This document shows positions 1 through 5,210 of a DNA stretch of 5,210 nt, piece by piece. Every line of letters starts with the position of its first letter. Positions within the stretch are counted from its first letter, which is position 1. Origin of the DNA: JAMWZF01 sp041628615 (GTDB lineage: Bacteria; Pseudomonadota; Alphaproteobacteria; Rhodobacterales; Rhodobacteraceae). The stretch is taken from contig JBFKOW010000211.1 in the NCBI GenBank assembly GCA_041628615.1, positions 1 through 5,210 of the forward strand, given 5' to 3'. The position numbers were made by a program, and so were the translations under genes. Under the pieces are notes generated by a model that ran no database searches, had not been told where the DNA came from, and saw only the letters and a program-made list of their open reading frames with translations.

Positions 1-1899
1 CGCGCAGTAGAGTTCCCAGCCAAGATCGCCGGTGAACGACACCCGAAGGGCCATGACCATGATACCTGCCAGACTGATCCGCCTGCTGTGGAAGAACGGG
101 AAGTCCTCCGACGCAAGGGAGCAGGTGGTCATCCGCTGGAGCATCGACCGTGACGCGGGCCCGGCCACGCCGAACCCGCAAAGGGCGCTGGTCCGGCTTT
201 CGAAGCTGGTGCCGCCGGGCAGCGGCACCGCGCCGAAAAACCGCTGGTGATAGCCCTCGGCGATCCCTGACCCGAAGACCCAGAACTCCTCGTCCGCCAC
301 GCGGGTCACGGTGAAATCCCCCGCGATCCCGCCGCGCATGCCGATCAGCGGCGTCAGGCAGGACCGGCCCACCGCACGGGGCATCCGGTTGGCGAAGACC
401 GCGTTCAGCCAGTCCTCGGCCCCCGGCCCCGCCGCGCGGTACTTGGCGAAGTTCGAGATGTCGATCACGCCCACCGCCGCGCGCAGCATCCGCGCCTCGC
501 GGCCGACCGCATGCCACCAAGGCTGCCGGACGAACCCGGCGCTGTCCGGGGTCTTTGCGTCGAAATAGGCCGGGTGTTCCCAGCCGTAGCTGAGCCCGAA
601 CACCGCCCCCAGCGCCCGTTGCCGGGCATGGACCGGGCGGGTGCGGACCGGGCGCCCGGCGGCGCGTTCCTCGCCCGGGAAATGGATCGCGAAGCGGTGG
701 GCGTACTGGTCCGCGACCCGCGCCCGGGTGAAGGCCCTGCCGGCCCAGTCCCCGAACCGCGCGACGTCCCAGGCGAACATGTCGTAACGGGCTTCCCCGG
801 CGGTGATCCAGTCGGCGGCCAGCAGGCCCATCCCCCCGGACTGCGAGAAGCCCGGGATGATCCCGTTGCAGCAGAAGTAGTTGCGCAGCGCCGGGTGCGG
901 CCCGAACAGCACGTTGGCGTCAGGCGACCAGATCATCGGGCCGTTGATCACCCGCTTGATCCCGGTCCGCCCCAGGGCCGGCACCCGCGCGACGGCGCGG
1001 GCGAGGTTGTCCTCGATCCGGTCGAGATCGTCGGGAAACAGGTCATGGGCGAAGTCCGCGGGCGTGCCGTCCTCGGCCCAGATCCGCACGTCGCGCTCGT
1101 AGGCCCCGACCAGCAGGCCGAGTCCCTCCTGCCGCAGGTAGTATTCGCCGTCCCGGTCCGCGACCGAGGGCAGCCGCCGGTCCATGCCGGCGATGGCGTC
1201 GATGGTCTCGGTGACGAGATACTGGTGCTCGGTCGGCAGCAGCGGCAGGTCGATCCCCGCCATCCGCGCCACCTCGCGGCCCCAGAGCCCGGCGGCGTTG
1301 ACCACCCAGTCGGCGCGAACGTCGCCCTTCGGCGTGCGCACGATCCAGCCGCCGTCCGGGCGCGGCTCGGTGCCGGTCACCGGGGTGAAGCGGTGGATCT
1401 CGGCGCCCCGGGCGCGGGCCCCGGCGGCATAGGCGGCGGTGACGCCGGAGGGATCGACGTTGCCGCCGTCGGGCTCGAACATGATGCAGCGGACGCCGTC
1501 GAAATCGACCAGCGGATGCAGGCGCTCGGCCTCGTCGCGGCTGACTTCGTGGAAATTCATCCCGTAATACCGGGCCTTTGCAGCCTGAAGCCGAAGTTGC
1601 TGCTCGCGCGCCTCGGTCTGCGCGAGGTAAAGCGAGCCGGGCTGGAAGATGCCGCAGCCCTGCCCGGTCTCGGCCTCCAGCTCCTTGTAGAGACCCATCG
1701 TGTAGTGCTGGATCCGGCTGATGTTGGGCACGTCGTGCAGCCCGTGGATGTTGGCGGCGGCGTGCCATGTGGACCCCGAGGTCAGTTCGTCCCGTTCCAG
1801 CAGGACCACGTCGGACCACCCGGCCTTGGCGAGGTGGTAGAGGATCGAGCAGCCGATCACGCCGCCGCCGATCACCACTGCCTGTGCGTCTGTCCGCAT
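1..1899 (-). CDS. FAD-dependent dimethylglycine/sarcosine dehydrogenase-like protein with GcvT domain (5' part; 3' end outside the window)
   Basis: 633 codons read without interruption from ATG at 1899 to the window edge. Seen: an N-terminal Rossmann FAD motif (VVIGGGVIGCS, residues 8-18), an acidic end of strand 2 (LLERDELT, 33-40), and STWHA (43-47). The histidine of STWHA (His46) matches the residue that carries covalent FAD in dimethylglycine oxidase/dehydrogenase. EHQY (His225) and YLRQEG (Tyr254) match the substrate-side His and Tyr of that family. The DAO domain runs to about residue 370, the linker domain to about 430, then a GcvT-type folate domain with GDFTVT; Asp528 corresponds to the folate-site aspartate. 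By alignment with the neighbouring paralogue, about 168 residues (rest of GcvT and GcvT_C) are missing at the edge. Family role: cytoplasmic oxidative N-demethylation with methylene-tetrahydrofolate formation. The exact substrate is not decidable. The start is supported by GGAGG just upstream and by residue-for-residue agreement with the paralogue's start. No signal peptide or membrane segment is visible. Confidence 0.9.
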   Translation of the reverse strand, partial: MRTDAQAVVIGGGVIGCSILYHLAKAGWSDVVLLERDELTSGSTWHAAANIHGLHDVPNISRIQHYTMGLYKELEAETGQGCGIFQPGSLYLAQTEAREQQLRLQAAKARYYGMNFHEVSRDEAERLHPLVDFDGVRCIMFEPDGGNVDPSGVTAAYAAGARARGAEIHRFTPVTGTEPRPDGGWIVRTPKGDVRADWVVNAAGLWGREVARMAGIDLPLLPTEHQYLVTETIDAIAGMDRRLPSVADRDGEYYLRQEGLGLLVGAYERDVRIWAEDGTPADFAHDLFPDDLDRIEDNLARAVARVPALGRTGIKRVINGPMIWSPDANVLFGPHPALRNYFCCNGIIPGFSQSGGMGLLAADWITAGEARYDMFAWDVARFGDWAGRAFTRARVADQYAHRFAIHFPGEERAAGRPVRTRPVHARQRALGAVFGLSYGWEHPAYFDAKTPDSAGFVRQPWWHAVGREARMLRAAVGVIDISNFAKYRAAGPGAEDWLNAVFANRMPRAVGRSCLTPLIGMRGGIAGDFTVTRVADEEFWVFGSGIAEGYHQRFFGAVPLPGGTSFESRTSALCGFGVAGPASRSMLQRMTTCSLASEDFPFFHSRRISLAGIMVMALRVSFTGDLGWELYCA

Positions 1900-1903
1900 C
1901 CGC

Positions 1904-1908
1904 CCTCC
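1904..1908 (-). promoter_or_regulatory. Ribosome binding site for the minus-strand dehydrogenase
   Basis: On the minus strand this reads GGAGG, four bases before the ATG at 1899. The match to the Shine-Dalgarno core is perfect although the spacing is a little short. It supports ATG 1899 as the start. Confidence 0.65.
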
Positions 1909-1957
1909 GTTCCGACCGACCCTGCCCGATCGAACCGCCCGCCGCATGTCCCGCCTG

Positions 1958-1972
1958 CGACACATCGTGTCG
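1958..1972. promoter_or_regulatory. 15-bp inverted repeat, candidate operator
   Basis: CGACAC and GTGTCG are perfect reverse complements separated by three bases (ATC). A second, overlapping symmetry, ATCG-TGT-CGAT, spans 1964-1974. The element is nearly centred between the divergent start codons, as expected for a site bound by a dimeric regulator acting on both genes. The regulator family is unknown: no regulator gene lies in the window and the motif was not matched to a named consensus. Confidence 0.35.
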
Positions 1973-2020
1973 ATTGCGGCCTTTCACGGCGGCAGCGACG
2001 AGGTAGTCTCGGGCCCGAAC

Positions 2021-2026
2021 GGGGGG
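2021..2026 (+). promoter_or_regulatory. Weak G-rich ribosome binding site for the plus-strand dehydrogenase
   Basis: A run of six G lies four bases before ATG 2031. It pairs only partly with the anti-Shine-Dalgarno sequence (no GGAG), unlike the GGAGG of the divergent gene. It is the only purine-rich stretch at suitable spacing. The start itself is supported mainly by alignment of the N-terminus with the paralogue. Confidence 0.4.
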
Positions 2027-2030
2027 CGAC

Positions 2031-4430
2031 ATGAAGACATCGGCGCAAGTGGTCATCATCGGGGGCGGGGTCGTCGGCTGTTCGGTGGCCTTCCACCTGA
2101 CCAAGCTGGGCTGGCGGGACGTGCTGCTGCTGGAGCGTTCGGAGCTGACCTCCGGGTCGACCTGGCACGCCGCGGGCGGCTTCCACACCCTGAACGGCGA
2201 CACCAACATGGCGGCGCTGCAGGGCTACACGATCCGGCTCTACCGCGAACTCGAAGAGATCACCGGCATGTCCTGCGGCCTGCACCATGTCGGCGGCGTC
2301 ACCCTGGCCGACAACCGGGACCGGATGGACATGCTCGTCGCGGAGCGGGCCAAGCACCGCTACATGGGCCTGGAAACCGAGATCGTGGGGCCGGACGAGA
2401 TCGCCCGGCTCGCCCCGATCGTGAACACCGACGGGATCCTCGGCGCGCTGTTCGATCCGCTCGACGGGCATCTCGACCCCGCCGGCACGACCCAGGCCTA
2501 TGCCCGCGCGGCCCGGATGGGCGGCGCCGAAATAGAATTGCATTGCAAGGTCCTGGAGACCGTTCCTCGCCCGGATGGAAGCTGGACCGTGGTCACCGGC
2601 AAGGGCACCGTACACGCCGAGCATGTGGTGAACGCCGCCGGGCTCTGGGCCCGCGAGGTCGCCGCGATGGCCGGTTGCTACCTGCCGCTGCACCCGATGG
2701 AACACCAGTACATCGTCACCGACACGGTCCCCGAGATCGACGCCCGCGACACCGAGCATCCGCATGTCATGGACCCGGCCGGCGAAAGCTACCTGCGGCA
2801 GGAGGGGCGCGGCCTGTGCATCGGGTTCTACGAACAGACCTGCCGGCCCTGGGCGGTCGGCGGCACGCCGTGGGACTTCGGCCACGAGCTTCTGCCCGAC
2901 GATTTCGACAAGATCGCCGACAGCATCGCCTTCGCCTATCGCCGGTTCCCGGTGCTGGAACGCGCCGGGGTCAAGTCGGTGATCCACGGCCCCTTCACCT
3001 TCGCCCCCGACGGCAACCCGCTGGTCGGGCCGGTGCCGGGCCTGCGCAACTACTGGTCGGCCTGCGGCGTGATGGCCGGGTTCAGCCAGGGCGGCGGCGT
3101 CGGCCTGATGCTGGCCCAGTGGATGGTCGAGGGCGAGTGCGAGCGCGACGTGACGGCGATGGACGTGGCCCGCTTCGGAGACTGGATCACGCCCGGCTAT
3201 ACCCTGCCCAAGGTCGTCGAGAACTACCGCAAGCGGTTCTCGGTCGCCTACCCGAACGAGGAACTCCCGGCCGCCCGGCCCCACCGGACCACGCCGATGC
3301 ACGACATCTTCACCGGGCTCGGCGCGGTCTGGGGTCACCAGTTCGGACTGGAGGTGCCGAACTACTTCGCCCGCGACGGCGAGCCGGGTTTCGAGACGCC
3401 GTCCTTCCGCCGGTCCGATGCCTTTGCCGCGACCGGCCGGGAGGTTCGCGCAGTGCGTGAAGGGGTCGGCATCAACGAGGTGCATAACTTCGGAAAATTC
3501 TCCGTGACGGGGCCGCGGGCGCGCGCCTGGCTCGACCGAATCATGGCCGGGCGGATTCCCGGACCGGGCCGGATCGCGCTGTCGCCGATGCTGTCGCCGC
3601 GGGGACGGCTGCTCGGCGACTTTACCATAACGTGTATCGGGGAGGGCGAATTCCAGCTTGCCGCGTCCTACGGCGCGCAGGCCCAGCATGGCCGCTGGTT
3701 CGAAGCGCAGGCAGAGGACGGCGTAAGCGTCCGGAATATCAGCGATCGCCTGACCGGATTCCAGATCGCCGGGCCGCGCGCCCGGGACCTGCTGCAATCC
3801 GTGACGCACGCGGAGGTTGATCTGCGCTTCCTGGACGCGCGCCGCCTGATTGTGGGCCCGGTGGCCTGCCTCGTTCAGAGGGTGAGTTATACCGGCGACC
3901 TGGGTTACGAGATCTACTGCGACCCGATGGACCAGAGGGCCCTGTGGACAAGTCTGTGGGCGGCGGGGCGCCCCCTCGGCCTCGTCCCGTTCGGGATGCG
4001 GGCGATGATGTCGCTGCGGCTCGACCGGTTCTTCGGCTCCTGGATGCGCGAATTCTCCCCCGACTACACGGCGGCCGAAACCGGGATGGACCGTTTCATC
4101 CGCTGGGACAAGGACTTCATCGGCAAAGCTGCGGCCGAGGCCGAGCGCGTCGCGCCGCCTGCCCGGACGCTCGTCACCTTCGAGGTCGACGCGGCCGACG
4201 CGGACGTGACCGCCTACGAGCCGATCTTCATCGACGGCGCGGTGCGCGGCTTCTGCACCTCGGGCGGGTATTCGCACTGGCTCGGCAAGTCGATCGCCTA
4301 CGGGCTGGTGCCGCGCGACCGGGCCGCCGAGGGGCTCGAGGTCGAGATCGAGATTCTGGGCGACCGCCGCCGGGCGGTGCAGGTGACCCGGCCGCTCTGG
4401 GATCCGGACGGCGCCCGGATGCGGGGATGA
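2031..4430 (+). CDS. FAD-dependent dimethylglycine/sarcosine dehydrogenase-like protein with GcvT domains (complete, 799 aa)
   Basis: Full-length paralogue of the divergent gene. Seen: FAD-binding motif VVIIGGGVVGCS (7-18), LLERSELT (33-40), and STWHA with His46, the expected covalent FAD attachment site; His225 in EHQY; Tyr254 in YLRQEG; GFSQGGGVG (350-358) closing the DAO domain. The linker domain spans about 373-428. The GcvT domain spans about 430-690, with NFGKF (486-490), GDFTIT (Asp530, folate-site aspartate) and SYTGDLGYEIYC (619-630). The GcvT_C barrel spans about 708-790. About 800 residues is the normal length for the family. Known of the family: oxidative N-demethylation in the cytoplasm, with the methyl carbon transferred to tetrahydrofolate. 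Dimethylglycine, sarcosine or another N-methyl amine is an inferred substrate. The domain-start consensus D-x-S (IDIS in the paralogue) is replaced by NEVHN here. Codons for residues 471-645 are markedly richer in A/T endings than the rest. The TGA overlaps the next gene's start codon. Confidence 0.9.
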   Translation: MKTSAQVVIIGGGVVGCSVAFHLTKLGWRDVLLLERSELTSGSTWHAAGGFHTLNGDTNMAALQGYTIRLYRELEEITGMSCGLHHVGGVTLADNRDRMDMLVAERAKHRYMGLETEIVGPDEIARLAPIVNTDGILGALFDPLDGHLDPAGTTQAYARAARMGGAEIELHCKVLETVPRPDGSWTVVTGKGTVHAEHVVNAAGLWAREVAAMAGCYLPLHPMEHQYIVTDTVPEIDARDTEHPHVMDPAGESYLRQEGRGLCIGFYEQTCRPWAVGGTPWDFGHELLPDDFDKIADSIAFAYRRFPVLERAGVKSVIHGPFTFAPDGNPLVGPVPGLRNYWSACGVMAGFSQGGGVGLMLAQWMVEGECERDVTAMDVARFGDWITPGYTLPKVVENYRKRFSVAYPNEELPAARPHRTTPMHDIFTGLGAVWGHQFGLEVPNYFARDGEPGFETPSFRRSDAFAATGREVRAVREGVGINEVHNFGKFSVTGPRARAWLDRIMAGRIPGPGRIALSPMLSPRGRLLGDFTITCIGEGEFQLAASYGAQAQHGRWFEAQAEDGVSVRNISDRLTGFQIAGPRARDLLQSVTHAEVDLRFLDARRLIVGPVACLVQRVSYTGDLGYEIYCDPMDQRALWTSLWAAGRPLGLVPFGMRAMMSLRLDRFFGSWMREFSPDYTAAETGMDRFIRWDKDFIGKAAAEAERVAPPARTLVTFEVDAADADVTAYEPIFIDGAVRGFCTSGGYSHWLGKSIAYGLVPRDRAAEGLEVEIEILGDRRRAVQVTRPLWDPDGARMRG

Positions 4431-5020
4431 TCCCGATCCTGATCCTCGGCGGGGGCACCTCGTCGCGCATGGCGGGCCGCGACAAGCTGTTGGAACCGGT
4501 CGGCGGCGTGCCGCTTCTGCGCGTGATGGCCGACCGCGCGGTCGCCACCGGCCACCCGGTCTTCGTGGCGCTGCCGGCGGACGCGCCGGATCGCGTCGCG
4601 GCGCTGGCGGGGGCCGGGGTCACCATCCTGCGGCTGCCGGAGGCCGCCGAGGGCATGTCGGGGACCTTGCGCGCCGGGGTGGCGGCCCTGCCCGGCTGCC
4701 GGGCCTTCCTCGTCCTGCTGGCCGACCTGCCCGACCTGACCACGGCGGACCTGCGGGCGGTGATCGCGGCCTGGGAGACCGACCCCGCCCGCCCCGTCTG
4801 GCGCGGCGCGACGCCGGACGGCCGGCCCGGTCACCCGATCCTCTTCGATGCGGGCCTGAGGCCCCGGTTCGCGGACCTGTCCGGAGACGCGGGCGGCGCG
4901 GCCATCGCCGGACCGCTGGCCGATCGGACCGGGCTGGTGCGCTTCGCCGACAACCGCGCCCGGCGCGACCTCGACACGCCCGCCGACTGGCGCGCGTGGC
5001 GGGGCGAGACCGGGCTCTGA
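4427..5020 (+). CDS. MocA/MobA-like nucleotidyltransferase, probable molybdenum cofactor cytidylyltransferase
   Basis: A 197-residue protein, normal length for MocA-type enzymes (about 190-200). Seen: N-terminal nucleotide-binding motif LGGGTSSRMAGRDKLL (7-22), matching the LxxGxSxRMG..K signature of the NTP_transf_3 fold; GMSGTLRAGV (76-85), like the G-M-S-x-S-L-R-x-G loop of MocA; LADLPDLT (98-105), with Asp100 as the likely metal-binding residue; GRPGHPILF (132-140); LSGDAGGAAI (151-160); and DLDTPADW (181-188), like the C-terminal DIDTPED motif. The GHP and GD-G motifs favour the MocA branch over MobA. Family role: transfers CMP from CTP to Mo-molybdopterin, making the dinucleotide cofactor for xanthine dehydrogenase or CO dehydrogenase-type enzymes. 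The start ATG 4427 overlaps the dehydrogenase TGA (ATGA) and lacks a clear Shine-Dalgarno site, so translational coupling is likely. No molybdoenzyme gene is in the window, so the client enzyme is unknown, and another nucleotidyl transfer role is possible. Confidence 0.8.
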   Translation: MIPILILGGGTSSRMAGRDKLLEPVGGVPLLRVMADRAVATGHPVFVALPADAPDRVAALAGAGVTILRLPEAAEGMSGTLRAGVAALPGCRAFLVLLADLPDLTTADLRAVIAAWETDPARPVWRGATPDGRPGHPILFDAGLRPRFADLSGDAGGAAIAGPLADRTGLVRFADNRARRDLDTPADWRAWRGETGL

Positions 5021-5045
5021 CCCCGGACCCGCGCCCTGCCCCCGG

Positions 5046-5210
5046 TCAGGTGACGAGCAGCTTCGCCTCGTGCTTCTTCAGGGCCTTGCGGGCGCTGCTG
5101 TAGCCGGCCAGTCCCTTGCGGTCCTTCAGTTCGGGGAACAGCTCGAAGATCTCGAGCCGCTGGCTGTTGCCCATGCCCTTCAGGCTGTAGTCGCCGGGCT
5201 GGAAGCTTTC
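5046..5210 (-). CDS. C-terminal end of a probable adenylate/guanylate cyclase (5' part outside the window)
   Basis: An open frame enters from the right edge on the minus strand and runs 54 codons to a TGA at 5048-5046. It starts ESFQPGDYSLKGMG and continues with RLEIFEL, then a basic helical tail (SARKALKKHEAK) ending LLVT. The pattern of a tyrosine or hydrophobic residue, then LKGMG, a short loop and a strand ending in [IV][FY]EL is what the last two strands of class III nucleotidyl cyclase domains look like (LKG..-VYEL). This is the only basis for the call. All catalytic residues, which lie upstream, are outside the window, so activity cannot be judged. The gene is convergent with the nucleotidyltransferase, with 25 bp between their stop codons, so it is not part of that operon. 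A hypothetical protein of another family is a real alternative. Confidence 0.45.
   Translation of the reverse strand, partial: ESFQPGDYSLKGMGNSQRLEIFELFPELKDRKGLAGYSSARKALKKHEAKLLVT

Larger units (their letters stand above)
1900..2030. promoter_or_regulatory. Divergent intergenic region between the two dehydrogenase genes
   Basis: These 131 bp separate the start codons of two genes transcribed away from each other, so promoters for both must lie here or inside the opposing gene's 5' end. I found no convincing -35/-10 pair on either strand; TTGCGG at 1974-1979 lacks a good -10 partner at normal spacing. Symmetric elements present are CGACAC-ATC-GTGTCG at 1958-1972, the GC-rich palindrome TCGGGCCCGA at 2009-2018, and CGATCG at 1928-1933. 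The first lies about 58 bp from each start codon and is the best operator candidate. No riboswitch-like structure was recognised; in particular I did not see a convincing glycine riboswitch core. Confidence 0.6.

Noticed and set aside
1..1899. Possibility that the minus-strand dehydrogenase is a frameshifted or decaying pseudogene
   Set aside because: I translated all 633 codons; there is no stop or frame break, and every key motif is intact. The missing C-terminus is simply beyond the window edge.
2009..2018. Perfect 10-bp palindrome TCGGGCCCGA upstream of the plus-strand start
   Set aside because: It is almost all G/C in a very GC-rich background, where such palindromes arise often by chance, and it lies where only leader RNA would be expected. 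No spacing or sequence links it to a known operator.
511..2034. Plus-strand open frame of 507 codons opposite the minus-strand dehydrogenase
   Set aside because: It is antisense to a gene with clear FAD and GcvT motifs and has low-complexity Arg/Pro/Gly/Ala composition and no motif. It would also run through the divergent promoter region into the start of the next gene.
1946..3460. Plus-strand open frame of 504 codons overlapping the first half of the plus-strand dehydrogenase
   Set aside because: It is an out-of-frame shadow of the dehydrogenase, with Arg/Pro-rich translation and no domain.
1872..4277. Very long minus-strand open frame (801 codons) lying across the plus-strand dehydrogenase and the divergent gap
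   Set aside because: It is the antisense frame of a high-GC gene. Its translation is rich in Arg, Gly, Pro, Ala and His with no recognisable domain, while the plus-strand frame has a complete family architecture.
5008..5049. Inverted repeats around the convergent stop codons (GACCGGG/CCCGGTC at 5008-5014/5041-5047; CTGACC/GGTCAG at 5017-5022/5044-5049) as a bidirectional terminator
   Set aside because: The loops are more than 20 bases, the two pairings exclude each other, and there is no T-run on either side. The symmetry partly arises because both genes end in TGACC-like sequence. Termination here is more likely factor-dependent or further downstream.

Overview
The window looks like chromosomal DNA from a high-GC alphaproteobacterium, most plausibly a Rhodobacterales (Roseobacter/Paracoccus-type) species. 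This rests on strongly G/C-ending codons, very short intergenic gaps, and the type of proteins encoded; there is no rRNA or other marker to fix the taxon.

Layout. Positions 1-1899 (minus strand) hold the first 633 codons of a large FAD- and folate-dependent N-methyl amine dehydrogenase of the dimethylglycine/sarcosine dehydrogenase family; its 3' end lies beyond base 1. A 131-bp divergent intergenic region (1900-2030) follows, with a 15-bp inverted repeat near its middle. Positions 2031-4430 (plus) hold a complete 799-residue paralogue of the first protein. It overlaps by four bases (ATGA) a small gene at 4427-5020 for a MocA/MobA-like nucleotidyltransferase. After only 25 bp, a convergent gene enters from the right edge on the minus strand (5210-5046); only its last 54 codons are present, and they look like the end of a class III adenylate/guanylate cyclase.

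Biology. The two dehydrogenases have the same architecture: FAD-binding DAO domain, central linker domain, then GcvT-type folate domain. Both keep the FAD-linking histidine (His46), the substrate-side His225 and Tyr254, and the folate-side aspartate. They most likely oxidatively demethylate N-methylated glycine-type compounds (dimethylglycine, sarcosine or relatives from choline/glycine betaine breakdown), passing the methyl carbon to tetrahydrofolate. They differ in the segment after the FAD histidine and in several loops, so they probably have different substrates and may share regulation from the divergent promoter region. The MocA-like protein would cytidylate molybdenum cofactor if it follows its family. 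Its tight coupling to a flavin dehydrogenase that needs no molybdenum is the least expected arrangement here.

No mobile element, CRISPR array, tRNA or rRNA was seen. Apart from the 131-bp and 25-bp gaps the window is fully coding. Many long antisense open frames exist, but they are by-products of the high GC content.
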